Shown piece after piece: positions 37,036-46,278 of a stretch of DNA of 64,000 bases (within the stretch, counting starts at the first letter, position 1; every line of letters starts with the position of its first letter). Origin of the DNA: Spirochaetales bacterium (GTDB taxonomy: Bacteria; Spirochaetota; Spirochaetia; CADAEX01); the NCBI GenBank assembly GCA_024233785.1, contig JACKPD010000006.1, forward strand, positions 1-64,000, given 5' to 3'. The notes beneath the pieces are model-generated. The model searched no databases. It saw nothing but the letters and a program-made list of their open reading frames with translations, and was not told the DNA's origin. A program made the position numbers and the translations under genes.

Positions 37036-37762
37036 TACGGACCGCCTTTCTTGCCATCCTGTGAAAAACCTCATCCATACTGGCAGCGCTGTATATTTTT
37101 TTGAGATTTGACGGTGAGTCAAGAACTTCAATTTTACCGTCTACCATAATTGATACCCTGTGACAGTATTCTGCCTCATCCATATAATGTGTAGTTACAA
37201 AAACTGTTATCCCCCGGCTTGAAGCTTCATAAATCATTTCCCAGAACTGCCGCCTGGCCGAAGGGTCTACACCCCCGGTAGGTTCATCAAGGAAAACAAT
37301 CTGAGGGTCGTGAAATACAGCGACTGAAAAGGAGAGTTTCTGTTTCCAGCCAAGCGGCAGGGATTTGACAAGTGTATTGCGCTCTTTTTGAAATCCGAGT
37401 TTTTCAAGAAGCTCATCAGTTCTTACTTTTATCTTCTTTTCAGGCATACCGTATATTCCGGCAAAAAGGCGGATGTTTTCATAAACTTTAAGGTCTCCGT
37501 AAAGGGAGAATTTCTGGCTCATATAGCCGATGCTTGACTTGATTTTTTCAGACTGTTTTTCTATATCAAAACCAGCGACCTCTCCCCTTCCGGAAGTCGG
37601 AGAACTTAATCCGCAGAGCATCCGCATCGCGGTTGTCTTTCCCGCTCCGTTGGCGCCCAGGAAGCCGAAGATCTCCCCTTTTTTGACTTCAAAACTGATA
37701 GCGTCAACCGCTGTAAAATTCCCGAAACGCTTGGTCAGGTTTTCCGCTTTTATTACGTTCAT
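37025..37762 (-). CDS. ABC efflux ATPase
   Basis: Cytosolic ATPase of the ABC-2 exporter. Walker A GANGAGKTTA; Walker B IVFLDEPTGGVDP; H-loop TTHYMDEAE. The ABC signature is changed: LVKSLPLGWKQKLS in place of LSGGMKQ. This form is known in the second half of YbhF-like tandem ATPases. It has 245 residues and lies 3 bases after the other ATPase. Together they correspond to the two halves of a fused YbhF. Confidence 0.9.
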   Translation of the reverse strand: MNVIKAENLTKRFGNFTAVDAISFEVKKGEIFGFLGANGAGKTTAMRMLCGLSSPTSGRGEVAGFDIEKQSEKIKSSIGYMSQKFSLYGDLKVYENIRLFAGIYGMPEKKIKVRTDELLEKLGFQKERNTLVKSLPLGWKQKLSFSVAVFHDPQIVFLDEPTGGVDPSARRQFWEMIYEASSRGITVFVTTHYMDEAEYCHRVSIMVDGKIEVLDSPSNLKKIYSAASMDEVFHRMARKAVRNET

Positions 37763-37765
37763 GCT

Positions 37766-38755
37766 TTATACCGGGTCCTTCCGGCAGGATTTCATTTCCC
37801 TGTCCGCATTTCCGCGGTCAGTTTTTCCGGCATCACCAGAACCGCGGCCCGTCAGTGCCATAAAGCAATCCTCAATTCCTGCCCTTACAGGTTTTATTGA
37901 AATATCAGAGTGCCCTTTAGCCCGCATATTTTCCTCAAGAGTTTCAAGATTCAGCGTACCCTTTGGGACTGTTACATGATGAGCATCCCCGAAAGCAAAA
38001 CAGCTTAGGACCTCTTCCTGCTCTCTTATATCATTCAGAAGTGCGTACATTCTGCTGCTGCTGGCGGCCCATAGAGTGTCATCGAACTGGTCAATAATAT
38101 TATCAGGTGTGTCAATCCGGAGGAATTTTCCATCTTTCATAAGGGCAATGCGGTCGCAGAGTCCTGCCTCATCCATATAGGGAGTTGAAACAAGTATGGA
38201 TATCCCCTGCTCCTTCAGCCGCCTGAGCATTACCCAGAATTCCTTTCTGGATACCGGGTCCACCCCTGTTGTCGGTTCATCAAGGAAGAGAACAGAAGGC
38301 TTGTGAATCAGCGCGCAGCTTAAGGCAAGCTTCTGCTTCATACCGCCTGAGAGTTCCCCTGCTTTCCTTTTTTTAAAAGGCTCAAGCTGCGAATAAATAT
38401 CCTTAATCAGATAATAGTTTTCTTTTATCGTTGTATTAAAAACCGTCGCAAAAAATTCCAGATTTTCCTCAACAGACAGGTCCTGATAAAGCGAAAATCT
38501 TCCAGGCATGTATCCGATACGGCTTCGTATTTTTTTATAATCAGATACAATCTCCATATTATCGACTGACGCGCTTCCGCTGTCTGCCAGCAGCAGTGTT
38601 GTAAGTATTCTGATAAGCGTTGTTTTACCTGAGCCGTCAGGCCCGATAATGCCGAAGATTTCACCTTTCAGCACTTCAAAACTTACATCACATAACGCTT
38701 TTACAGAGCCGTAATTTTTTACAATATTTTCTGCAGTAATCATCGCGATGCTCAT
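37766..38755 (-). CDS. ABC efflux ATPase
   Basis: First ATPase of the exporter, equivalent to the N-terminal half of YbhF. Walker A GPDGSGKTTL, signature LSGGMKQKLALSCAL, Walker B VLFLDEPTTGVDP, H-loop STPYMDEA. About 90 C-terminal residues beyond the ATPase core form a small extra region ending in a charged tail (TGRGSGDAGKTDRG). The start is the first of two nearby ATGs. It begins 6 bases after the HlyD gene stop. Confidence 0.92.
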   Translation of the reverse strand: MSIAMITAENIVKNYGSVKALCDVSFEVLKGEIFGIIGPDGSGKTTLIRILTTLLLADSGSASVDNMEIVSDYKKIRSRIGYMPGRFSLYQDLSVEENLEFFATVFNTTIKENYYLIKDIYSQLEPFKKRKAGELSGGMKQKLALSCALIHKPSVLFLDEPTTGVDPVSRKEFWVMLRRLKEQGISILVSTPYMDEAGLCDRIALMKDGKFLRIDTPDNIIDQFDDTLWAASSSRMYALLNDIREQEEVLSCFAFGDAHHVTVPKGTLNLETLEENMRAKGHSDISIKPVRAGIEDCFMALTGRGSGDAGKTDRGNADREMKSCRKDPV

Positions 38756-38761
38756 TTTGAT

Positions 38762-39676
38762 TCACTCTTCAAATTTGATTTCTCCGTACATCCCGATTTT
38801 AAGGTATCCGTCATTTTTAACAGCAATTTTAAGGGCATAAACCTGATTCGCTCTTTCGTTTTTCGTCTGAATAGTTTTCGGAGTAAACTCAGCTTTATCA
38901 GAAATCCAGACAACCTTACCGGAATACTCTTTCATTTCATCTTTTCCCGAGTCAGAAAAAACCTTGACCTCCTGTCCGATTTTTATACGGTAAAGCTGGT
39001 CGGAAGTTATGTAGGCGCGGAGAAACATATTATTAATATCAGCAATTTTAAACAGGGGTTTCCCTGGAGAAGCGAATTCCCCCTGATGGGAGTATTTAAC
39101 TAGTACAGTTCCGTCTATCGGGGAACTTATTCTGCACTTGTTTATCTGATCATCAAGCTGTGCAGTCTGTATTTCAATGGAAGTGCTCTCCTCAGATATA
39201 CCCTTATTGGTGTTTTTTATGTTTGCCCTGTTAGCATCAAGCTGCTTACCCAAAAATGCTATCTGGGCATTTATATCATCAAGCTGTTTGCGGGAAGCGG
39301 CATTTGATTTAAGAAGTGTCTCAACCCTCTCCTTTTCCTTAACAGCGGTCGCGATCTGCTGTTCAATAGCGGAAGTCTGAATATCAAGATCCATATACCT
39401 GCTTTCGACAGCTTTTTTTCCTGCAAGCAGCTGTTTTTTCCTCAGTTCCAGCTGAACGCTGTCTATCGCGCCGTAGTATTTACCTGCTTCAAGAGACTGT
39501 CCCTCTTCAATATCAAACCTGGTTATTTTTCCTGTAGATTCGGCCGAAACAATTATCTCTGTAGCCTCAAATGAGCCTGATGCGTCATATCCTCCATTTG
39601 AGCCGCTGCAGGAAAATAAATAAAGTCCGATGGCGGAAAACGATATGACTGCAAATGTCTGTCTGGATATTTTCAT
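38762..39676 (-). CDS. HlyD-family periplasmic adaptor lipoprotein
   Basis: Adaptor that joins the inner-membrane exporter to the outer-membrane channel. The signal ends GLYLFSC, a lipobox, so it is anchored by lipid and not by a span. It has a biotinyl-like start (GKITRFDIEEGQSLEAGKYY), a long coiled hairpin (about residues 85-185) and a closing barrel region (ISSPIDGTVLVKYSHQGEFA). Comparable to YbhG. Between tolC-like and ATPase genes. Confidence 0.9.
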   Translation of the reverse strand: MKISRQTFAVISFSAIGLYLFSCSGSNGGYDASGSFEATEIIVSAESTGKITRFDIEEGQSLEAGKYYGAIDSVQLELRKKQLLAGKKAVESRYMDLDIQTSAIEQQIATAVKEKERVETLLKSNAASRKQLDDINAQIAFLGKQLDANRANIKNTNKGISEESTSIEIQTAQLDDQINKCRISSPIDGTVLVKYSHQGEFASPGKPLFKIADINNMFLRAYITSDQLYRIKIGQEVKVFSDSGKDEMKEYSGKVVWISDKAEFTPKTIQTKNERANQVYALKIAVKNDGYLKIGMYGEIKFEE

Positions 39677-39687
39677 AATTCAATCCT

Positions 39688-40959
39688 TCAGTTATTGGCA
39701 AGATTTTTAAGATTATAAACTGCAAGAAGCAGCTGTATTTCATGCAGGGACTTTTCCTGGGATGCCGCGTCAAAAGCATTTATTTCCTTTACAAGATCGC
39801 TTATTGCAAGTGTACCGCTCTCAACCCTGTTTTCAGCAGCTTTTTTTATTCTCCCCCTGAGCATAATTATTTCATCATCGTTTTCTATAAGTCTTGCAAT
39901 CTTCCCGGTTTCATTTTCAATCTGATCAATCGAAAGGCTGTTATTAAAGAGAAAGGTTTCCTTTTCTGTCTCAAGCGACTCTTTTTCAATTTCAATAAGC
40001 TTATAATCATTCTTAAGTGTATAAAAACCGTTTAAATTCCATAAAGCCCTGACACCCCATATATAAAAAGGAGAAAATTCGCTGTCAAGCATGTTAAGGC
40101 CGGGCCTGCCGTACCCCCCCTGCAGAAAAAAACTTATCCGGGGAGTCAGACCTGCATTAACCGCGCTCCTTCGGCTTTCGCTTAACGTACCTCTGGCTTC
40201 AAAAAGGTCCAACTCAGGCCGGTTTAAGGAATTATTAAAAGACCCTTTTTCTGGCAGCTCAGCTGATGGTTTTTCAAGTATTAAACCGGGATGGATTGAA
40301 AGCCCTGTCAGCGCGGCAAGCATTTCCATATAGGCTTTTTTCGCGGCATCAAGCTCTATTCTCCTCTGCTCCGCATTGAGAAGTTCAACATCTATTACAT
40401 CCGCATCGCTTTGGCTTGCAATGCCGCCCTGTATATAGGCAGTTACCAGGTCCCGGTTCCTCTGGAGTTCTTTCTGAAGAATCAGATTCTGTTTCAGTCT
40501 TTCATCAAGCAGCAGTATCCCGAAAAAAACCTGGTTCACCCTGTCTTTGAGTTTATATAATTCCACCTCATTTCTCTGCTTATCAACTTCAGAGGCCGCT
40601 TTTGTGATCTTCTTTTTTGCGCTGATCATTCCCCCGTCCCAGAGGACCTGGCTTATTTCCGCCGCGGCCTGATACTGGTCCTTATCCATTTCAGGAACAT
40701 CTGAGCCAGGAAGAGTAAAAGGCAGTGAGGTGACGTCTGACTGATATGTTCCCCTGGCAGAAAATGAAATCTGAGGATAATACCCTTTATCCGCATTGGA
40801 AAGATTATAGGCTTCAGTCAGGGAGATAAGACCATGCTGCCTGACAAGCGGATAATTCTCCCTTGCTTTCGCATGGCATTCTTCAATTGTCAGCTGCGGA
40901 TAGGCACGGGCAATTAAAAATAGAAAAGATAATCCGCAAAATATTGTTTTTTTATTCAT
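39688..40959 (-). CDS. TolC-family outer-membrane efflux channel
   Basis: Outer-membrane channel with a signal peptide (IFCGLSFLFLIARAYP) and two outer-membrane efflux repeats rich in coiled helices. LTIEECHAKARENYPLV opens the first repeat and RPELDLFEARGTLSESRRSAV the second. Length (423) is normal. It is the second gene of the efflux operon. Its presence implies a double-membrane cell envelope, as in spirochaetes. Confidence 0.9.
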   Translation of the reverse strand: MNKKTIFCGLSFLFLIARAYPQLTIEECHAKARENYPLVRQHGLISLTEAYNLSNADKGYYPQISFSARGTYQSDVTSLPFTLPGSDVPEMDKDQYQAAAEISQVLWDGGMISAKKKITKAASEVDKQRNEVELYKLKDRVNQVFFGILLLDERLKQNLILQKELQRNRDLVTAYIQGGIASQSDADVIDVELLNAEQRRIELDAAKKAYMEMLAALTGLSIHPGLILEKPSAELPEKGSFNNSLNRPELDLFEARGTLSESRRSAVNAGLTPRISFFLQGGYGRPGLNMLDSEFSPFYIWGVRALWNLNGFYTLKNDYKLIEIEKESLETEKETFLFNNSLSIDQIENETGKIARLIENDDEIIMLRGRIKKAAENRVESGTLAISDLVKEINAFDAASQEKSLHEIQLLLAVYNLKNLANN

Positions 40960-41029
40960 CTCAGGAACCTCTGCTGCAATTTAAAAAATGATTAACACTT
41001 TTTTACAGTCCTCTTTAAATCATCAGGAT

Positions 41030-41650
41030 TCAGGGACGCAGGCTTCTCAATATAACTGCCACGTTCTCGCTTCTCCTGCTTTCAAGAAGCTTTTTATAGT
41101 CTCTTTCCGACAGATCCAAGGCAGTTTTGATCACAGGTCCAACCAGAAAAAGGGAAACATTCATTGAAATGATTGTCAGAAGCAGATCGACAGGAGCAAC
41201 CGGTCTGACTTTCCCTTTTTTAATCTCTTCTTCAAGCTCTTTCTGGAACTGCTTCAATACCGTTACAGGCAATTCCCTTATCCTGGACTTGAAATTCTCA
41301 AGCCTGCGTGGATTGGTTGTAAGTTCATTGAAAATTAAAAATGGTATCCCGGGATTTGCGGCAAGCATATCGTAATGAGCCTCTATTGCAGTTCTGAGTT
41401 TCTCCTCAAAGGAAAGTCCGCTGTCTACCTTCTGAACCAGGCCTGAAACAAAAAGCCGGAATTTATTTTCAAAAACCGCCTCGAAAAGCCGCTCCTTGGT
41501 CCTGAAATAGTAATGAACAAGCGCCTGATTGCATCCTGCTTCCTTTCCAATAGCTGTGGTTGATGTGAGGGAAAAACCTTTCTGCAGGAAAAGGCGTTCC
41601 GCGGCTTCCAGTATCGATTTTTCTGTATTTGAATCATTATTTATCTTCAT
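41030..41650 (-). CDS. TetR-family regulator of the efflux operon
   Basis: Probable repressor, first gene of the operon. The helix-turn-helix (about residues 8-55) reads ILEAAERLFLQKGFSLTSTTAIGKEAGCNQALVHYYF with the typical LVHYYFRTKERLFEAVF end; the ligand domain follows. The next gene starts 70 bases after its stop without a clear terminator. A palindrome 15 bases before its start is a likely operator, so drug binding would relieve repression of the whole operon. Confidence 0.9.
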   Translation of the reverse strand: MKINNDSNTEKSILEAAERLFLQKGFSLTSTTAIGKEAGCNQALVHYYFRTKERLFEAVFENKFRLFVSGLVQKVDSGLSFEEKLRTAIEAHYDMLAANPGIPFLIFNELTTNPRRLENFKSRIRELPVTVLKQFQKELEEEIKKGKVRPVAPVDLLLTIISMNVSLFLVGPVIKTALDLSERDYKKLLESRRSENVAVILRSLRP

Positions 41651-41665
41651 AATTAATAACCTTAT

Positions 41666-41681
41666 TTAATAGCTCTATTAA
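41666..41681. promoter_or_regulatory. Palindrome upstream of the TetR gene, candidate operator
   Basis: Seven-base arms TTAATAG and CTATTAA around CT, 15 bases before the TetR start and next to an AT-rich -10-like stretch (TATAAA on the minus strand). TetR proteins commonly bind such 15-17 bp palindromes in their own promoters. Confidence 0.45.
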
Positions 41682-42008
41682 TTTATAATTATTTTTTTCC
41701 CTTCTGTCAATATTCCGGTGTAAGAATTATTCAATGAACAGTTTTTTAGAACAATAAGCGATAAAAAAAGGGGGACCCGTGCGGAATCCACTTGAAACAA
41801 ATTACTTTAAGAACTTTTCAACAAACGGGGAAGTATCGCCTCTCCTGAGGAAATGAACGGAAGGCCCCTCCCCCGGGAATTCGGAAAACCACGACTCATG
41901 TTCAGCCTTTTTTAATTGATGGAATTATTCCATTCAAATTGGCATAAAATATTGAACCGGAGGGAATTTAATGGTATTTTGATTTATATCTTTATACCCG
42001 GGAGCGCT
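41682..42008. other. Intergenic region between TetR and DUF3783 genes
   Basis: About 330 bases without a convincing gene. An in-frame ATG at 41916 extends the DUF3783 frame, but the extra residues look unlike the family. The stretch near 41885-41900 (AAAACCACGACTCATG) nearly repeats 33704-33719. No clear promoter boxes found. Confidence 0.4.
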
Positions 42009-42227
42009 ATGAACAGCAAGGTAATTTTTCTAAATGGATTTTCAAAAGAGGAAGCCCTTAAAATCATGAGGGCCGTAAAAAGTGCGATTGAAAACCCTGA
42101 TGACACCGCTTTCTGCATGGGCACCGAGGCAAACCGCGAATGGCTGGTGAAAGACCTTATAACAGAAGTCAGGGAGGAGCATGAATATATGAAAAAAAAT
42201 CCTCCCGGCAGGGAGAAAAGCGAATAA
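42009..42227 (+). CDS. DUF3783 family small protein
   Basis: Seventy-two residues beginning MNSKVIFLNGFSKEEALKIM, which I recognise as DUF3783: a short beta strand, helix, then an acidic C terminus (LVKDLITEVREEHEYMKK). Function unknown. GGGAG lies 4 bases before the ATG at 42009, slightly close; a longer frame starts at 41916. Its stop is 7 bases from the end of the convergent GGDEF-DHH gene. Confidence 0.7.
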   Translation: MNSKVIFLNGFSKEEALKIMRAVKSAIENPDDTAFCMGTEANREWLVKDLITEVREEHEYMKKNPPGREKSE

Positions 42228-42234
42228 GCGTTTT

Positions 42235-44397
42235 TTAAGACAGAGACTTTTTGATCAGCTCTTCAGTTTCAAGAATTATAAGATCAGTATATTCCTCAAT
42301 ATCTGCAATTTTATTGCGGTCCACCCTGAAACCGACAGCGCCGGGATGTCCGCCTCCGTTTTCAATTTTAAGCTTTTCAATTACTTTTCTGAGGTCAAGT
42401 TTCCTGTATTCCTGGCTCCGCCTCATGCGGAACTGAATCAGGTTTGATATATCTGATTTGTCATAATAAACAACCAGGCTTATAAAACCTGAATCTTCGG
42501 AGAGAACATCAGCAGTATAACGGGCGACGGTAATGATCAGTTCCTGTTCATAGCGGGAATAAAGATATTCAGCATCTGTACTTTTTATTATTACATAACC
42601 GATATGATCGGATTTTCTTTTATTTTTAATAAAATATTTGTAGCATTCATCCTCTTCATCTGATAGCCGCTCAAGTTCGTTAAAAATATCACCCATAGTT
42701 GAAAAATTACCAGTGCTTGAGTTTGTTTTCCTGACAAGAAGATCGTTGAAAAGTGTGCTGAAAAAATTATAAAACCATTTTTCCCTGTTTGATTTAAGAT
42801 ATTTCCCCATCTTTGAATCGCTGATCATCCCTGTCATAACAGAAAGGACAAAATTACGGGAAAAAAGATCAGGCATCTGGAATTTTTCAAGAAATCCTTT
42901 TTTTGCTCTCAGCTTAAGTGCAAAATACCCAATAAGTTCACAGGTGGAAGAAGCTTCATCAACCAGGCAGTAATCCCTGTCCCCGATATATCCGCTGTCA
43001 GCTTCAAGGTGATGGTCAAGCTCGACTTTAATTATTGCGGGATCAGCAATCATTCTGCCGGTTTTTTCTCCTCCTTCAAGCATAGAGGGCTTGGGAGTAT
43101 CAAAAACAAGGATAGCATCAAAATCTACAGGTATCTCTTCCTCTGATTCAATAAAACAGATTGAATTATACCTGCAAATATTAAGCAGGTACGGGAATTT
43201 ATGGTGCACTTCCCTGTAAAGGACCGGACAGGCAGTTTTTGATAGCTTTGCAAGAAGAAGACTGAATGCGACCATTGATGCGATACAGTCTTCATCAGGA
43301 TTTTTATGCCCGACAAGGAGAAATTTATCATTTTCTTCAATAACTTTAGTAATATTGCGGACTATTCTGTTCTTTTCTGCGATTGTGGGAATCCTTTTCT
43401 TTTTTGAGTTAAAAAAAACAGCTTTTTGCCCAAACAGTACCGCTATATCACGGCCTTTTTCTTTTGCCTCATATAACGCTTTGTCAGTTTTATCCTTAAG
43501 TTTCTCAAGCGTATAAGCATGAGCTGGATATGAGGCAACCCCGATGCTGGCAGTTACCTTTTTAATTGAACCGTTCATATTTTCAAGAATTGTAATCTTT
43601 CTTAAATCTTCTACCGCTTTCCTGCAGAGATCAAGGGCTTCATCAGGTCCTGTATCGGGAAGAATAAATGTAAACTCGTCCCCGCCGTATCTCGCGAGTA
43701 TATCCCCCTCCCTGAAAACTGATTTAAAAACTGGCACAGCGGAAAGGAGGACCTTATCGCCGACAGCCTCTCCGTAAGCCTTGTTGAGTTTACCGAAATT
43801 ATCAAGATCCACCATAACAAGGGATAACGGTCTTTTATTGAAATCAGCCTGGGCAAACTTGTCTTCCAGGGCATCATCAAGAAACCTTCTATTGTAAAAA
43901 CCGGTAAACTCATCGGTTAATGCCCTTCTGCGGGCTTTTTCACCCCATGTAACCATGTCTGATAAAAACGCGCCTGTATTCTGCAGCCTGACTGTCGCGG
44001 TTGTCAGCATCCGGTGCATTATTTTTATTGCTGTTACGGGACTGTTATCCATCAGATTGAAAAAATCAGCCTTGCTGAACTCAAGAAGGGTTGTTTCCTC
44101 CTTTGTGGTACAGGTCGCCGATCGCGGAGCATCCTCAAAAATCGACATCTCCCCGAAAAAGTTGCCTTCGGTAATTACAGCAATCTCTACCCTGCTCCCG
44201 TCAGGAGTACTTACAGTTATGGCGACCTTTCCTTCGACAACAATATACATCTCTTCCCCGATATCGCCTTCATTAAAAAGCTGTTCTCCTTTCTTTTTAA
44301 CCACTTTTTTCATCCGGGAATAAATCTGTTCAATTTCTTCATTGTCAAGAGAAGAAAGCATGTCAATTTTTCTGAGTATTTCAAGACTGGTATTCAT
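42235..44397 (-). CDS. cNMP-binding, GGDEF and DHH-DHHA1 fusion protein
   Basis: Soluble signalling protein of 720 residues with four parts. Residues about 10-125 are a cyclic-nucleotide-binding domain (GDIGEEMYIVVEGKVAI, FFGEMSIFEDAPRSAT). About 165-325 is a diguanylate cyclase with intact RYGGDEF and an REGD inhibitory site five residues before it. About 355-500 is a DHH phosphoesterase (VGHKNPDEDCIAS, VFDTPKPS, VELDHHLEADSG). The C terminus is DHHA1-like (ENGGGHPGAVGF). GdpP, a c-di-AMP phosphodiesterase, has a degenerate GGDEF plus DHH-DHHA1; here the cyclase motif is whole. No membrane span. Confidence 0.88.
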   Translation of the reverse strand: MNTSLEILRKIDMLSSLDNEEIEQIYSRMKKVVKKKGEQLFNEGDIGEEMYIVVEGKVAITVSTPDGSRVEIAVITEGNFFGEMSIFEDAPRSATCTTKEETTLLEFSKADFFNLMDNSPVTAIKIMHRMLTTATVRLQNTGAFLSDMVTWGEKARRRALTDEFTGFYNRRFLDDALEDKFAQADFNKRPLSLVMVDLDNFGKLNKAYGEAVGDKVLLSAVPVFKSVFREGDILARYGGDEFTFILPDTGPDEALDLCRKAVEDLRKITILENMNGSIKKVTASIGVASYPAHAYTLEKLKDKTDKALYEAKEKGRDIAVLFGQKAVFFNSKKKRIPTIAEKNRIVRNITKVIEENDKFLLVGHKNPDEDCIASMVAFSLLLAKLSKTACPVLYREVHHKFPYLLNICRYNSICFIESEEEIPVDFDAILVFDTPKPSMLEGGEKTGRMIADPAIIKVELDHHLEADSGYIGDRDYCLVDEASSTCELIGYFALKLRAKKGFLEKFQMPDLFSRNFVLSVMTGMISDSKMGKYLKSNREKWFYNFFSTLFNDLLVRKTNSSTGNFSTMGDIFNELERLSDEEDECYKYFIKNKRKSDHIGYVIIKSTDAEYLYSRYEQELIITVARYTADVLSEDSGFISLVVYYDKSDISNLIQFRMRRSQEYRKLDLRKVIEKLKIENGGGHPGAVGFRVDRNKIADIEEYTDLIILETEELIKKSLS

Positions 44398-44403
44398 ACT
44401 GCA

Positions 44404-45423
44404 CTATCCATTGGAATCCCTGTCTTCAGGAAACAGGATGATATTGCCGCCTCTCCCCCTTCCGATTAGGGGAAGTTCATGCGCGCATAGTATAAGCTCT
44501 TCACTGTCTGATGCATGTTCTGGCCAGTTTGCAATGCCGAAGCTCACAGAAAGGAGAAAAGGGCTTCCGCCTGCCGCCTCACTCAGGTCCATTTCATGCA
44601 TAAATGTCATTATTTTTTTTGCCATACCCAAAGCAGCTTCACGTCCAAAGCCGGGAAGAACTACCGCAAGCTCATTTCCCATATACCTGACAAGAACCGC
44701 TTCTTCCGGAATAAAAGAGGAGAGTTCCCTGGAAATAATCCTGAGAGCATGATCTCCTGCTTCATGCCCGTGAGCGTCGTTTATCGCCTTGAAATTATCA
44801 GGCTTAAGCATGATGATTGACAGATTATCCCTATCTGTCAGCTTTAAGAGGATATCCTTCAGATTCTCCTCAAGCCATATCTTGTTATAGAGTCCTGTAA
44901 GCTTGTCCCTGTATACCTGCCTCGACAGCTCCTGAACAAGCGGGGAGTTTTCCTTTACAAGAGAGTTTGCCTTCCTGATCCTGCCTGAAATCTGCATAAT
45001 AAACTTATGGAGTATTCTTGCGGAAACTTCCGGATACTTTTCCAGCATTTCCCTGAACAACATCCCCTTTTTTGGAAAAACGAGAAGGCTTGCGTCTGTA
45101 TCTGCCGCAGCTGACGCGCTTCTCGGCAGGCCGGTAAGCATATCAAGCTCCCCGAAACAGTCTCCGCGGACAAAACGGGCAATCTCGATCATTCTGTTTT
45201 CATTGTCAGGTTTGCTTATTACAACCTCTCCTCTCTCCACGATAAAAAGGCTTTTTCCCTCGTCCCCCAGGGAAAAAATAGGGCTGCCCTGCTTTAAATC
45301 GAGAAAAGAGCTGTTTTTTGCTATAATTTCAAGTTCAGGAGCACTGCAGGATGAGAATAGTTCACTTTCCCTGAGGTGCCTTATTTTTCTGCTTTCCGCG
45401 GATTCTGCCATCAAGACTCCCAT
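44404..45423 (-). CDS. cNMP-binding protein with degenerate GGDEF domain
   Basis: Likely paralogue of the first half of the neighbouring protein. Residues about 15-135 form a cyclic-nucleotide-binding domain (GDEGKSLFIVERGEVVI, CFGELDMLTGLPRSASA). About 170-325 is a GGDEF fold (DKLTGLYNKIWLEENL, NDAHGHEAGDHALRII) whose active-site motif reads YMGNEL in place of YGGDEF, so cyclase activity is unlikely. It may bind or regulate its partner encoded 6 bases downstream. Confidence 0.85.
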   Translation of the reverse strand: MGVLMAESAESRKIRHLRESELFSSCSAPELEIIAKNSSFLDLKQGSPIFSLGDEGKSLFIVERGEVVISKPDNENRMIEIARFVRGDCFGELDMLTGLPRSASAAADTDASLLVFPKKGMLFREMLEKYPEVSARILHKFIMQISGRIRKANSLVKENSPLVQELSRQVYRDKLTGLYNKIWLEENLKDILLKLTDRDNLSIIMLKPDNFKAINDAHGHEAGDHALRIISRELSSFIPEEAVLVRYMGNELAVVLPGFGREAALGMAKKIMTFMHEMDLSEAAGGSPFLLSVSFGIANWPEHASDSEELILCAHELPLIGRGRGGNIILFPEDRDSNG

Positions 45424-45675
45424 AAAGGCTATAGAATTATATTATCAGGCATTTAGTTTAATATGGCAAGCGCAAGAATGCAGATTTAATTGGCCCCGAG
45501 CCTGCCGCTTATCAAGTTCTGCGGATATTTTCATGTTAAAACCTTCTATTATTACATTAACTCTTAACAGGAACTGTAATCTGATCGATATTACTGATAT
45601 ATGCTGTTAAGTATGTTACTTTCATAGCATCAGGACCGGCACTTTTAAAATTGGACAAATTATAAGGATTGTAGT

Positions 45676-46278
45676 TTGAAAAAAATATATAAAACCCTAA
45701 TAAAAATGTTTTCAGCCTCACATTATTATTTAATTCCAAGTCTCGCCGTAATTCTTTTAATTATATCCTCAGGGTGTAAAACACAGCCTGTCCTTAAGGA
45801 AAAAGAACTCCCGCCTCCTCCGGAAGAAAAAATTGAAGCTGTAATTACCTATAGGGTTGAGCCGTCAAAATTTCACACTGATGAATACGGATATACAGGC
45901 GCAGGCTATCTCACCAGGGACCAGCAGTGGGAAAAAATAAAAACAGCGCTTGATAAAAAAAACGCTTCTGCTGATTTAATAAAAAAGGAAAATTCAAAAT
46001 TACCAAAAACCGGCACAATCACAATCCACATAGGCCGGCTCGAGCTTATGCATGCAGATACTGTCTGGTACACTATCGCCGGTAAAGAAAAAAATAAAAC
46101 TATTTTTACAATAAAAGGAAAGGAAGGTGTTCCCAACATTAAAGGGCGGGACGGGAACTGGTGGAATACTATAGAAATACCTCTGCATGAAGAAATTTCC
46201 TCCCGGATCGATATTACTGTTACAGACAGAAAAACCGGCAGGGAATACAATTTTTCTATTATTAAAGAAACAAGCTAA
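45676..46278 (+). CDS. Hypothetical lipoprotein
   Basis: No family recognised. The start is TTG at 45676, supported by AAGGA 7 bases upstream. The signal ends LLIISSGC, a lipobox. After a proline-rich stretch (ELPPPPEEK) there is a roughly 140-residue beta-rich region with GRLELMHADTVWYTIAGKEK and two W residues in GNWWNTIEIPLHEEI. It stands alone between divergent and downstream transcription units; role unknown. Confidence 0.7.
   Translation: MKKIYKTLIKMFSASHYYLIPSLAVILLIISSGCKTQPVLKEKELPPPPEEKIEAVITYRVEPSKFHTDEYGYTGAGYLTRDQQWEKIKTALDKKNASADLIKKENSKLPKTGTITIHIGRLELMHADTVWYTIAGKEKNKTIFTIKGKEGVPNIKGRDGNWWNTIEIPLHEEISSRIDITVTDRKTGREYNFSIIKETS

Noticed and set aside
33704..41900. Near-repeat AAAACCA-[TC]-GACTCATG at 33704 and 41885
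   Set aside because: Only about 16 bases match, flanks differ and no inverted ends or further copies were seen; probably chance, though a dispersed repeat cannot be excluded.
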